Shown here one piece after another: positions 7,848-16,450 of a stretch of 64,000 bases of DNA. Position 1 is the first letter of the stretch; each line of letters starts with the position of its first letter. The notes under the pieces are model-generated. The model worked only from the letters and a program-made list of their open reading frames with translations. It did not search any database and had not been told where the DNA came from. The position numbers and the translations under genes are program-made. Origin of the DNA: Acidobacteriota bacterium. GTDB taxonomy: Bacteria > Acidobacteriota > Aminicenantia > Aminicenantales > Saccharicenantaceae. Where the stretch lies: positions 1 through 64,000 of the forward strand of contig JAWSUF010000004.1 in assembly GCA_033549365.1 (NCBI GenBank). Direction: 5' to 3'.

Positions 7848-9211
7848 GCCGGATTTTTCGGGTTCCGGAACTGGCCCGGCTCATCGAGGCTTATTTTTCC
7901 GATCCGAACAAGACGTTGACCGTGAAGAAGGGGGAGAAGCTTCTGGAACAGGGGGTCTATAACGACCGGCTCTATCTTGTTCTCAAGGGCGGGTTCATGG
8001 GATATGTCCAAAAACCCGACGAACGCCAATATGAATTGTTTGGAGCCGAGGAGAAGATGTTCGTCGGCGTCTACAGCTTTTTCTCCCGGACGTTTGTCAG
8101 CATGGCCACGGTCGTGGCGAGCGAAGACAGCGAAGTTGCGTTCATCGACCAGCATCAGCCCGCCCTTCCCGGTGTCAAGGGAAATTCTCTGGCGGAGCAA
8201 TTCATGCCGCTTGTCGTGGCCAATCTGGCCCAGCGCCATCAGCGGGAGCAGGAGCTGTTCCTGGAAAAGGAAGAGATGCTCCGGAAACTCGCCCAATCGG
8301 AAAAGCTGGCCTCCCTGGGCCAGATGGCCGCCGGCATCGCCCATGAACTGAACAACGCCGTCGCCGTCATGGCCCGGCATTCCCAGTGGCTCCGGGAGAA
8401 GTATGCGACCCGGCTTTTGTCTTCGGGAAGGCCCGAATCCGAAGCGTTTGTCAGGGGATTGGACAAGGGCCGGCCGTTGTCGACCCGGCAGCTGAGAGCC
8501 AAGACCCGTGAATTGATCGCCAAATACAAGCTGTCGCCCGAAGCGGCCGAAAAGCTCGCCGAAATGGGGTGGACTCCGGATGAGGTGCCGGCCGGTCGAT
8601 CCGGTCCGGATCCGGCGATCGACCGTCTTCATGACCAGTGGGAAATCGGGGCGACGTTTCACGAAATCGCGGCCGCGGCGGAACTGGCCACCGAAGTCGT
8701 CCGCTCGGTACGGGCTCTGGCCGCCCGCGGCGGCGAATACACCGTGGGATTGAACATTAACGAGACCATCCGGGAAGCCTTGACTCTTCTGCAAAGTCCG
8801 CTGCGGAAGGTCTCTGTGGTCCTGGATCTTGCCGAACTTCCGCCTTTAGCCGCAAACCGGAGCGAATGCGTCCAGGTCTGGACAAATCTCATCCAGAACG
8901 CCCTGGAAAGCATGGCCGGCGCCGGCATGGACAACGGCCGTCTGGAGATTATCACCCGTCCCGGGAGAAATGCCGTCCGCGTTGAAATCCGCGACAACGG
9001 TCCGGGCATTGCCGCGGCGGATCTGCCCAAAATCTTTCAACCGGATTTCAGCACCAAGGAAAAAGGTTTGGATTTCGGGCTCGGTTTGGGCCTGAGCATC
9101 GTCGAGCGCATTGTCCATACCAACGGCGGAAAAATCCAAGTCCGCAGCCGCCCGGGAGAAACCGTGTTTGCCGTGATTTGGCCGGGAGGAGAAAACCATG
9201 TCCAAACTTAG
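7844..9211 (+). CDS. Sensor histidine kinase with N-terminal cyclic-nucleotide-binding-like domain
   Basis: A soluble 455-residue kinase. Residues about 10-130 form a CNB/Crp-type sensory fold (LEQGVYNDRLYLVLKGG). The phospho-acceptor helix carries GIAHELNN with His167. The ATPase domain has the N-box NLIQNALES (348-356), DNGPGI (384-389) and GLGLGLSIV (412-420). Between the H-box helix and the second dimerisation helix there is an extra charged stretch of about 75-80 residues (about 190-265) that typical kinases lack. No membrane segment is present, so the signal is cytoplasmic. It starts within the stop of the transporter gene and overlaps the following receiver gene by 14 bp. Confidence 0.88.
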   Translation: MSRIFRVPELARLIEAYFSDPNKTLTVKKGEKLLEQGVYNDRLYLVLKGGFMGYVQKPDERQYELFGAEEKMFVGVYSFFSRTFVSMATVVASEDSEVAFIDQHQPALPGVKGNSLAEQFMPLVVANLAQRHQREQELFLEKEEMLRKLAQSEKLASLGQMAAGIAHELNNAVAVMARHSQWLREKYATRLLSSGRPESEAFVRGLDKGRPLSTRQLRAKTRELIAKYKLSPEAAEKLAEMGWTPDEVPAGRSGPDPAIDRLHDQWEIGATFHEIAAAAELATEVVRSVRALAARGGEYTVGLNINETIREALTLLQSPLRKVSVVLDLAELPPLAANRSECVQVWTNLIQNALESMAGAGMDNGRLEIITRPGRNAVRVEIRDNGPGIAAADLPKIFQPDFSTKEKGLDFGLGLGLSIVERIVHTNGGKIQVRSRPGETVFAVIWPGGENHVQT

Positions 9212-9683
9212 CATCATTTGTGTGGACGACCAGAGGGATGTTCTGGCCGCCCTGCGAAAAGATCTGGAAGAATTCCGGGGAGTCGGTGAGGTCGTGTCCT
9301 GCGAATCGGCCGACGAGACCATGGATGTTCTGGAAGACCTGTCCCGCCACGGGAAAGAGGCGGCGCTTTTAATCTGCGACCATGTCATGCCCGGGACGAA
9401 CGGCGTCGATTTCCTGGCCCGGATCAGCAGCGACTTGAGATTCACCCGGACGAAAAAGATCCTTCTGACCGGCTTGGCGTCCCATCAGGATACCATCGCC
9501 GCAATCAACAGGGCGCGGATCGACTATTACATCGAGAAACCCTGGACACGGGAGGGCCTGATCGCCGTCGTCAAGCGGTTTCTGACCCAGTATGTGATCG
9601 AAGCCGGACTGGATTACACGGCTTATGCTTCGGTCATGGATCAGGACACTCTCTATCGGGAGCTTCACCTGAAAAATCGGTGA
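9198..9683 (+). CDS. Stand-alone response-regulator receiver protein
   Basis: A 161-residue protein containing one receiver domain and a short C-terminal tail without a recognisable output domain. The acidic pocket (Asp10, Asp11), phospho-acceptor Asp61 (LLICDHVMPGTNGVDFL), the switch Thr91 and Lys114 (YYIEKPW) are all present. The PWTREGL sequence after the Lys resembles receivers of the RpfG/HD-GYP type, but no HD-GYP domain follows. It overlaps the kinase gene, so the two are almost certainly a cognate pair; signalling must run through protein contact or a phosphorelay. Last gene of the korA run. Confidence 0.88.
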   Translation: MSKLSIICVDDQRDVLAALRKDLEEFRGVGEVVSCESADETMDVLEDLSRHGKEAALLICDHVMPGTNGVDFLARISSDLRFTRTKKILLTGLASHQDTIAAINRARIDYYIEKPWTREGLIAVVKRFLTQYVIEAGLDYTAYASVMDQDTLYRELHLKNR

Positions 9684-9698
9684 AACAGGTGTTTGCCG

Positions 9699-9715
9699 TC
9701 CGGTTCGAATCCGGG
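9699..9715 (+). other. Isolated tRNA T-arm-like hairpin
   Basis: A 5-bp stem (tccgg/ccggg) encloses the loop ttcgaat, exactly the geometry of a tRNA T-arm. No D-arm, anticodon arm or matching acceptor strand is found upstream, so no intact tRNA exists. It could be a remnant of a tRNA 3' end at a former integration site, or a chance hairpin between two operons. Confidence 0.3.
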
Positions 9716-9749
9716 CTGAGTTAGGGAACTGTCCGCGAGAGTGTGATCC

Positions 9750-11270
9750 ATGGAAAAGTCGACACGAAATTCGTGTGATCAGGATGCCCTTGTCATTGCC
9801 AGGGGTGCGGGCATCGTTCTTTTCGGGGCGGCCGCCGGAAACATGCTGAGATATGCGGGACATGTTTTGGCGGGCCGGTATCTCGGTCCTGAGATTTTCG
9901 GACTCCTGGTGCTCGGATTGACGATCATGTCGGCATCGGCCGTTATTGCCGAGCTCGGATTCTCCAGCGGGATGGTCCGATACGTTTCGCTCTACCGCGG
10001 CATGGGTGATGTGCGGAGACTGAAGGGAACGATGCGGCTTGGATCCGGGATTGGGTTGATATCCGGTCTCGTTGCGGCCGCGATTTTATTCTGGGCGGCT
10101 CCGACTCTCGCTGTTCGGGTTTTCAAGGCCCCGGAGCTGATTCCGGTGCTGAGAGTCTTATGTGGCGTTCTCCCTTTTCTGACGCTGACTTCGGTTTTCG
10201 CTTATATTTTACAGGGCCTCAAGGCCCTCGTTGAAAAGGTCTTCATCAAGGATCTCTTTGATTCTTCCCTGAAAATCGTTTTGATCGGGCTGGTCGTCCT
10301 GGTCGATGGGAAACTCAAGGGCATTCTTCTTTCCTATTTGGCGGCCGGCGTGACGGCTGTGATTCTGGCTCGCCTTTGCTTGAAACGTCTCGAATCCGGT
10401 CTTTTCAGCGGCGAGACCGAACCGATTTATGAAGCCCGGAAACTCTTTCGTTTTTCCTGGCCGATGATCTTTGTTCAGATCATCGGCCATCTTCTTCTCG
10501 CCACGGACACCTTCATGCTGGGGCTGTTGCGCTCTCCCGAGGATGTCGGAATCTACGGGGCGGCCCAGAAAACCGCCCTGCTTTGCGGCATGGTCCTTAA
10601 CGCCTTCCTGGCGGTCTTTGCCCCGGTTATGGCGGACCACATCAACCGAAAGAATCGGGAGGAAACGCAAATCCTCTACAAGCTTGTCTCCAAATGGTCA
10701 TTTTCTCTGACTGTCCCTCTGAGCCTTCTCTTGATGGTTTCCCCCCGGCCGATCACACGCGTCTTCGGTGCGGATTTCGAACCTGCGTCTCTGGCCCTGT
10801 CCGTCCTCGCCGCCGGATGGCTCTTCCATTCCCTGTTGGGATGTGCGGGAACGCTGTTGACCATGAGCGGCCGGTCCAAGCTTCATTTGTTGAATTTTGC
10901 ATGTCTCTTTTTCGGAAATATCGTTTTGAACGGGATCCTCATCCCCCGGTTCGGTATCCTCGGCGCCGCGCTGGCCACGGCTTTGACGATCGTTCTTGTC
11001 GATATCCTGACCGTGGCCGAGGTCCGCATTCTTTTCCGGATGTCCCCGTTCCGAACGGACATCTGGAAACCTCTGGCCGCCGGAATTTTTTCCGCGGCAC
11101 TCGTCCATTTGTTGACAACCCGGCTCGTTATCGGAAATAATGCTTGGCATGTTGTTGTTTCCGCCTGTGTCTTGATCGGACTTTATCCTCTTGTGATCAT
11201 CGGGTTGGGGATTGCCGATGAAGACAGGCTTGTGATAGCCCGGGTATTGCGCAAAATAAAAGGAAAATGA
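9750..11270 (+). CDS. Polysaccharide-type flippase (Wzx/MOP superfamily)
   Basis: An inner-membrane protein of 506 residues with about twelve to fourteen hydrophobic helices along its whole length. The N-terminal layout (GRYLGPEIFGLLVLGLTI, then ELGFSSGMVRY) is that of the polysaccharide biosynthesis / O-antigen flippase family. Such proteins move lipid-linked sugars or amphiphiles across the inner membrane. It is the first gene of a run of six biosynthetic genes with two or a few bases between neighbours, so it is likely the exporter of whatever that run makes. No glycosyltransferase is present nearby, which weakens the O-antigen interpretation. Confidence 0.85.
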   Translation: MEKSTRNSCDQDALVIARGAGIVLFGAAAGNMLRYAGHVLAGRYLGPEIFGLLVLGLTIMSASAVIAELGFSSGMVRYVSLYRGMGDVRRLKGTMRLGSGIGLISGLVAAAILFWAAPTLAVRVFKAPELIPVLRVLCGVLPFLTLTSVFAYILQGLKALVEKVFIKDLFDSSLKIVLIGLVVLVDGKLKGILLSYLAAGVTAVILARLCLKRLESGLFSGETEPIYEARKLFRFSWPMIFVQIIGHLLLATDTFMLGLLRSPEDVGIYGAAQKTALLCGMVLNAFLAVFAPVMADHINRKNREETQILYKLVSKWSFSLTVPLSLLLMVSPRPITRVFGADFEPASLALSVLAAGWLFHSLLGCAGTLLTMSGRSKLHLLNFACLFFGNIVLNGILIPRFGILGAALATALTIVLVDILTVAEVRILFRMSPFRTDIWKPLAAGIFSAALVHLLTTRLVIGNNAWHVVVSACVLIGLYPLVIIGLGIADEDRLVIARVLRKIKGK

Positions 11271-11271
11271 G

Positions 11272-12504
11272 ATGTCATTCTCCAAACACCACAAGGAAGC
11301 TCTGGAACAGGCCGAAACGATCGGCGTTACGCCGGTGATCGGCAAGGCCGGATTTCGAACCTTGCTGGAAAAAGCCGGCTCCGGATCCGAACTCGCCCTC
11401 GGGGAAATCGTGGAACTCGTCAACGGCACGAGAGACCCGCTGAATCGGCGCATGGTCCTCGACTATGCGGCCGGATTGAAGCGGCCCCGTGACCGGGAGA
11501 TTCTTCTCCTCCCGCCGCTGTACTTTGCCAGCATCTGTGAAAACAAATGCCTCTACTGTAATTTTTCCGTGTCGGGAGACCGCCTCTCTCTCGAAGAGTT
11601 CGCCGGAGAAGTCGCCGCCCTTCTGGATATGGGTTACCGGAGCATCGAACTCGTCAGCAGCCAGGATCCCGCCCTTTACGTCAAAGCGGATGATTTCACA
11701 ACGGACCGGCAGCGCTTTAACATCGACGGCGTCATTCACTATTTTGAAACTGCGGCCGCACGGATTCGAGAACGCGGAGGGGGAATGCTCACATGCAACA
11801 TTCCCCCCGTCGATGTTGCATGCTTAGCCCAACTCAAGACGGTCGGACTGGATTGTTTTCTCCTATGGCTGGAGACGTTCAATCCGGATCAGTATGCCAA
11901 ACTCCACGACCCCCGGGGCCCGAAGGCCGTCCAGGCCTACCGGTTGGATTCATTCGATTCGGCTCGCGAAGCGGGTATCGAACATTTGGCCGGGGCTTTT
12001 CTCAAGGGGCTTTATGACTGGCGCAAAGAGGAAGTCCTCCTTTACTGGCTGGACGATTATCTGAAGAAAAAGCACAGCCGCGGTTTTTCCATCATCGGCA
12101 CGCCTCGGATCAAGGGCCGTTTCCAGGAATCGGAGCTCATCCGGAGTTACAAAGTTTCCGACGAGGACTACATCTTGAACATCGCCCTGGACCGTATCCT
12201 CTTCGACGGAATCAATTGGCTGCAGACCCGGGAATCCTTCGATTTCAACCGCCGGCTGCTCAATCTCTTCGGGGGAGGCGTGATCCTGACCTTGACCTGC
12301 AGCACGGCCCCCGGGGGCTATCGCCGCCGCCCGCGGAGCCTTGCCCAATTTCCGGTCTACAACCAGGAGCTTGCCGACACCGTGAAGCGGCTTGAGAACG
12401 ACGGGTTTGCGGTTCATTTCGACTGGGATAGCCGCATGTTGACATCTTTCTTGAGAAGCGAAAGTCGGGCGAAATCTTCGCCCGGCGCTTTCCCGGAATC
12501 TTAA
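11272..12504 (+). CDS. ThiH/HydG-like radical SAM enzyme
   Basis: A 410-residue radical SAM protein. The cluster motif CENKCLYC places the three ligands at Cys89, Cys93 and Cys96. The C-terminal part (LQTRESFDFNRRLL, then CSTAPGGY) matches the BATS-type end of ThiH, HydG and NosL, enzymes that cleave the side chain of tyrosine or tryptophan. No thiamine, hydrogenase-maturation or cofactor F420 genes are in the window, so it probably serves another pathway, perhaps supplying an aromatic or dehydroglycine fragment. That role is inference. It starts one base after the flippase stop. Confidence 0.82.
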   Translation: MSFSKHHKEALEQAETIGVTPVIGKAGFRTLLEKAGSGSELALGEIVELVNGTRDPLNRRMVLDYAAGLKRPRDREILLLPPLYFASICENKCLYCNFSVSGDRLSLEEFAGEVAALLDMGYRSIELVSSQDPALYVKADDFTTDRQRFNIDGVIHYFETAAARIRERGGGMLTCNIPPVDVACLAQLKTVGLDCFLLWLETFNPDQYAKLHDPRGPKAVQAYRLDSFDSAREAGIEHLAGAFLKGLYDWRKEEVLLYWLDDYLKKKHSRGFSIIGTPRIKGRFQESELIRSYKVSDEDYILNIALDRILFDGINWLQTRESFDFNRRLLNLFGGGVILTLTCSTAPGGYRRRPRSLAQFPVYNQELADTVKRLENDGFAVHFDWDSRMLTSFLRSESRAKSSPGAFPES

Positions 12505-12509
12505 GGGCC

Positions 12510-14009
12510 ATGTCGGACGTTTTCCTTCTGAAGTTGGAGGCCGGCGACGATCCTTACATGACGGCCCCTCCATTTGGGATCCTCTATCTCGCCTCCGCTC
12601 TGGAAAATGCGGGTTTTTCAGTCCGCCTGATTCACGAAAAAGGAAACCCGGAATCGCTGAATCGAATTCTTGGCCACATCTCCGCAGAAAGGCCCCTGTT
12701 CGTCGGCATTTCGACGATTACGGGCCCCTCCCTGATTCCCTCTCTTCGTATCTCCGAGGAAATCAAGAAAAAAATCGACATCCCTGTTGTCTGGGGGGGC
12801 ATCCACCCCACAATGCTTCCTGAACAGACACTGGCCTCATCCTGCGTGGATATCGCCGTTCTCGGGGAAGGCGAGGAGACTGTTGTCGCCCTGGCGAAGT
12901 CTTTTACGGGCGGATCGCACGGAAATGAACGATTTGAACGGATTCCCGGAATCGCCTTGAGAGAGAAGGGGCGGATCATCATGAATTCTCCCGGCCCTTT
13001 CATCCGGGAGCTGGATTCCTACAGTCCCGCCTGGCATCTCCTTCCGGCCGAGAGGTATTTCTACAGCAGGAAGTTTTTTCTGAGCGACTTCGGCTCCCGG
13101 CTCCCCGGAGAACGTCTGGTGCCGTATCTGACAAGCCGCGGATGTCCCTGGCGGTGTGCCTATTGTTACAATCAGTTTGTGCACAAGAGAACATTTCGAG
13201 CCCATTCCGCCCAAAAAGTGATTGCCGATCTTGAACAATGGAAGACCCGCTATGGAATTACCGCCGTGGTTTTTGAGGACGACAACCTTTTTACAGACAA
13301 AAACAGGGCCCTGGAAATACTTCACGGGATCCGTTTGCCGTGGAGCTCGTCCCTAAGGGCGAGCGATATCTCTCGCTGGGGCGACGGATTCATGAGGGAA
13401 CTCAAAGAGACGGGTTGCGTGGAATTGAGGATCGGTGCCGAGTCCGGATCGCAGCGTGTTCTCGATCTTATGAAAAAGGACATTCGTGTCGAAGACATCC
13501 GGAGTTCGGTGGACCTTTGCCTCAGACATGGAATCCGGGCCCTGCTGAATTTCATGGCCGGAATTCCCGGAGAAACCTGGAAGGACATGCGTGCCACCTT
13601 TGATCTGATGGATGAGCTCGAAGCCGGGGGCGGGGATGTTGTCGTCAATGGGCCGAGCCTCTATTGCCCTTGGCCGGGAACGGCTCTCTACGAAGAGGCG
13701 GTGGCCGGAGGGTTCCGCCCTCCGCAAAGATCGGAAGACTGGGCGGTCGGCTGGGGCCATCGCATGCCGTCCGTCCCCTCCGCGGACCGCAGGGCCCGAT
13801 ACGTCGGTTATTATCGCATCCTGGCTTTTCGTAAAGAATTGAGTGCTCTAAGGTTGCCCGTCTTCGCCAAGGGACTGCGATTCCTGGCCCGCTGGAGATG
13901 GCGACACAGGTTTTTTAGGTTTCCGCTTGACTATCATGTGCCCAATTTTTTCTACAGGATCATGAAAATCCTCGGGCTGAGATCCGTTGCCAAAGCTTTG
14001 TATCATTAG
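12510..14009 (+). CDS. B12-binding-domain radical SAM enzyme
   Basis: Residues 1-140 look like a cobalamin-binding Rossmann domain (FGILYLASALENAGF, a VGISTITG strand, WGGIHPT at 95-101, LGEGEE at 118-123). The radical SAM core follows with CPWRCAYC (Cys212, 216, 219), then an EDDNLF strand and a GAESGSQRVLDLMKK segment. This is the BchE/methyltransferase class (class B), which methylates unreactive carbons or makes rings; members also occur in hopanoid and antibiotic pathways. The classic DXHXXG cobalamin motif is not seen, so B12 binding is uncertain. Length 499 residues is usual. Five bases separate it from the previous gene. Confidence 0.85.
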   Translation: MSDVFLLKLEAGDDPYMTAPPFGILYLASALENAGFSVRLIHEKGNPESLNRILGHISAERPLFVGISTITGPSLIPSLRISEEIKKKIDIPVVWGGIHPTMLPEQTLASSCVDIAVLGEGEETVVALAKSFTGGSHGNERFERIPGIALREKGRIIMNSPGPFIRELDSYSPAWHLLPAERYFYSRKFFLSDFGSRLPGERLVPYLTSRGCPWRCAYCYNQFVHKRTFRAHSAQKVIADLEQWKTRYGITAVVFEDDNLFTDKNRALEILHGIRLPWSSSLRASDISRWGDGFMRELKETGCVELRIGAESGSQRVLDLMKKDIRVEDIRSSVDLCLRHGIRALLNFMAGIPGETWKDMRATFDLMDELEAGGGDVVVNGPSLYCPWPGTALYEEAVAGGFRPPQRSEDWAVGWGHRMPSVPSADRRARYVGYYRILAFRKELSALRLPVFAKGLRFLARWRWRHRFFRFPLDYHVPNFFYRIMKILGLRSVAKALYH

Positions 14010-14056
14010 CCCGGTCGGGAATGCTTCGCAGCGATTTTCCAGAGAGGAGATAGCCC

Positions 14057-15340
14057 ATGGCAGGCTCTCCGGCCGCAGGGTTTCTTCTGGCTTCCCTGAT
14101 GAGGAATCAATGGAAAAGCCCTGAAGCCCTCAATAGAATCCGTGTGGCCAAGACGAGACGGCTGCTGATTCACGCTTTCGAAACCGTGCCTTTTTACCGA
14201 TCGCGGTTTCAGGCGGCCGGCGCGGATCCTTATGAGTTCAAGACGATGGAGGATCTCGGACGGTTTCCCCTGGTTTCGAAAGAGGATCTGCGGGATCGAG
14301 CCGTCGAAGATGTCACCTCGGCGTCCATGGACAGAAGGCGTTGCGAGCAGTTTTCGACCAGTGGAGCGACGGGAGTGCCTCTCCGGTCCTTTTTCGACCG
14401 GCGCGACTCGATGTTGAAAAACCTGGCCTGGATTCGTGTTTTTCTTAACTCCGGAATGAAGCCCTGGCACAAGGCGGCGGCGTTCATGGGATCCAGGAAT
14501 GTGAAGTCCGGCCGGTCCTGGTATGAATTCCTGGGTCTCTGGAGAAGATGCGAGATCTCGACTTGGTCCCCGCCGTCCTGCTGGATCGAGGCTCTCCGCA
14601 TTTGGCAGCCCCAGGTCCTTCTGGGCTATGTCATGACCTTAAAGGTGCTGGCCGATCACATGGGGCGAAACGGCCATGCCGGGGTTCGGCCGAAGCTGAT
14701 CTTCCATAGTTCCGCGGTCCTGGACTCCCTCTCAAGAAACTTTCTGGAGGAGCGTTTGGGCGGCACAATCATCGACATTTATGGTTCGGACGAAGCCGGT
14801 TGCATTGCCTGGGAATGCCGTGTTTGCCGGGGTTACCACATCAGCGCGGATATGCTCGTTGTGGAAGTCCTGAAAAACGGAAGACCCGTCGCCCCGGGAG
14901 AAAGCGGCGAAGTCGTCGTCACCAACCTTCATTCTTTTGCCATGCCGTTCATCCGATATCGTCAAAACGACATGGTCACGCTTGCCTCCCGCCGCCCGGT
15001 CTGCGGGCGCCGTTTTCCTCTGATTGAAATGATCGAAGGCCGGATCGACGATTTCATCACCCTTGAAAACGGGCGGAAACTCTCGCCCCATCCCGTCTAC
15101 CATGCCATTGACCCGGTTCCCGGAATCAACCGTTGGAAGCTGACTCAGGAAAGCCGGGATTGTCTCGTCCTGGAAATCGAGCCGGGCGCCGCCTTCGATC
15201 CCGAATCCGAACGGCTGATTCTGGACAATCTCCGCACATTGACGGAAGGGAATTTGAGGGTTCACATTCTCCTCCGGGAGAACCTCCCCATCGATCCCGG
15301 ATCCAAATTTCGGACCGTGACGTCGAAGGTTCGGGAATGA
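14057..15340 (+). CDS. CapK/PaaK-like adenylate-forming enzyme
   Basis: A 427-residue member of the phenylacetate-CoA ligase / CapK branch of the ANL superfamily. The P-loop-like signature reads STSGATGVPL (about residues 102-111). The IYGSDEAGCIAWEC stretch corresponds to the adenine-binding YGxxE motif and includes a cysteine-rich patch (CRVCRGYH). A C-terminal lid segment follows TVTSKVRE. Such enzymes activate a carboxylate as the acyl adenylate for transfer to CoA or another acceptor. In capsule and natural-product clusters their substrates are largely unknown. Its stop codon overlaps the start of the next radical SAM gene. Confidence 0.82.
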   Translation: MAGSPAAGFLLASLMRNQWKSPEALNRIRVAKTRRLLIHAFETVPFYRSRFQAAGADPYEFKTMEDLGRFPLVSKEDLRDRAVEDVTSASMDRRRCEQFSTSGATGVPLRSFFDRRDSMLKNLAWIRVFLNSGMKPWHKAAAFMGSRNVKSGRSWYEFLGLWRRCEISTWSPPSCWIEALRIWQPQVLLGYVMTLKVLADHMGRNGHAGVRPKLIFHSSAVLDSLSRNFLEERLGGTIIDIYGSDEAGCIAWECRVCRGYHISADMLVVEVLKNGRPVAPGESGEVVVTNLHSFAMPFIRYRQNDMVTLASRRPVCGRRFPLIEMIEGRIDDFITLENGRKLSPHPVYHAIDPVPGINRWKLTQESRDCLVLEIEPGAAFDPESERLILDNLRTLTEGNLRVHILLRENLPIDPGSKFRTVTSKVRE

Positions 15341-16449
15341 CCGGGACGTTGTCCCGCCTTCCGCAGTTTGCCCTCCGCTGTCTTCGGAGCGCCGCCGTCC
15401 GCTTGATGGGAGAAGCCTCGCCTTCCCCCCGGGCCATGTGTTTGTATGTCACGAAAAAATGCAATTTAAGATGCCGGATTTGCGGAATCTGGACTGAGGC
15501 GTTTCAACAGGATACCGGAGAGGACCTTTCCCTGGACGACATGAAAAGGATCTTTTCCGACCCTCTTTTCCACCGTCTGGAATTCGTCAATATCAACGGC
15601 GGGGAACCCAACTTGAGGGCGGATCTCCCGGAAATTGTCGATCTTTGCCTGAGAAGTTTCCCCCGGCTGGAAATCCTGACGTTGAACACCAACGGCCTTC
15701 CCCACGAGCGGACCATCCAAAACGTGAAGCGGATGAACTCGTTGTTGCGGCCGGCAAACGTGTCCTTTTCCGTGTCCGTATCTTTTCACGCCATGGGTCG
15801 TCTTTGCGATGACATCGCCGGCCGGCCCGGCACGTTCCATCGAGTCATGAAGACCTTTGCGGAACTCAAGCGTCTCAGAATAACCGCAGGCTTTCATCTT
15901 TCCGCAAATTGCGTCATTTCGCGTCTGAACATCTCCCGGCTGCCGGAGATTCTCGAGTGGGGCGAAAGGGAAAACATCCCCGTCAATTTCACTCTCGGCG
16001 AGGTTCGAAACCGCTTTCACAATACGAATCTGGCGGACAATGTCCTGGTCGACGTCCCGGACCGCGAGGCCCTGGTCCGTTTCCTCAGAACTCTGGGACG
16101 ATCGAAGAAACGCTTTCTCCAGCATGCCTTGCGTTACCGGCATCTTGCCGATATGATTGAACACGGCCGGCCCAGAGCTCTTTCCTGTCATTACCGGATG
16201 GCTGGTTTGATTCTGGGATCGGACGGCTCCCTGTTCTACTGCAAGGACAGTCCGTCCCTCGGGAATTGTCTCGAGGCTTCCGCATCATCTCTCTACTACG
16301 GAAAGGAGAATCTCGAAATGAGGGACAAGGTGCTGTTCCGCGGAAAATGCGCCTCCTGTCCGCCCAATACATTCAACAGGATTGAAGCGGAGAGAGACAT
16401 CCTGAAAATCCTCAATGATCTTCTGATCCCGCGGCGGAGGACCGTCTGA
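15337..16449 (+). CDS. Radical SAM protein with SPASM-like C-terminus
   Basis: A 370-residue protein. The start at 15337 forms an ATGA overlap with the preceding stop; the open frame extends upstream but that part lies inside the previous gene. The core has CNLRCRIC (Cys42, 46, 49) and FVNINGGEPNLR, the GGE motif binding SAM. Near the C-terminus are further cysteines (SCHYR, FYCKD, GNC, KCASCPP), suggesting an auxiliary Fe-S cluster of the SPASM or twitch kind. Related proteins mature peptides, modify sugars or act in unknown clusters. No obvious small precursor peptide gene was found next to it. Confidence 0.83.
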   Translation: MTGTLSRLPQFALRCLRSAAVRLMGEASPSPRAMCLYVTKKCNLRCRICGIWTEAFQQDTGEDLSLDDMKRIFSDPLFHRLEFVNINGGEPNLRADLPEIVDLCLRSFPRLEILTLNTNGLPHERTIQNVKRMNSLLRPANVSFSVSVSFHAMGRLCDDIAGRPGTFHRVMKTFAELKRLRITAGFHLSANCVISRLNISRLPEILEWGERENIPVNFTLGEVRNRFHNTNLADNVLVDVPDREALVRFLRTLGRSKKRFLQHALRYRHLADMIEHGRPRALSCHYRMAGLILGSDGSLFYCKDSPSLGNCLEASASSLYYGKENLEMRDKVLFRGKCASCPPNTFNRIEAERDILKILNDLLIPRRRTV

Positions 16450-16450
16450 C

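Noticed and set aside
11272-12504. Calling the radical SAM gene thiH
   Set aside because: The C-terminal signature fits several lyases (ThiH, HydG, NosL), and no thiamine genes are present, so a specific symbol would overstate the evidence.
15133-15336. Longer start for the SPASM-like radical SAM gene
   Set aside because: The extra 68 codons lie inside the CapK-like gene, and an ATGA overlap start at 15337 matches the spacing habit of the operon.
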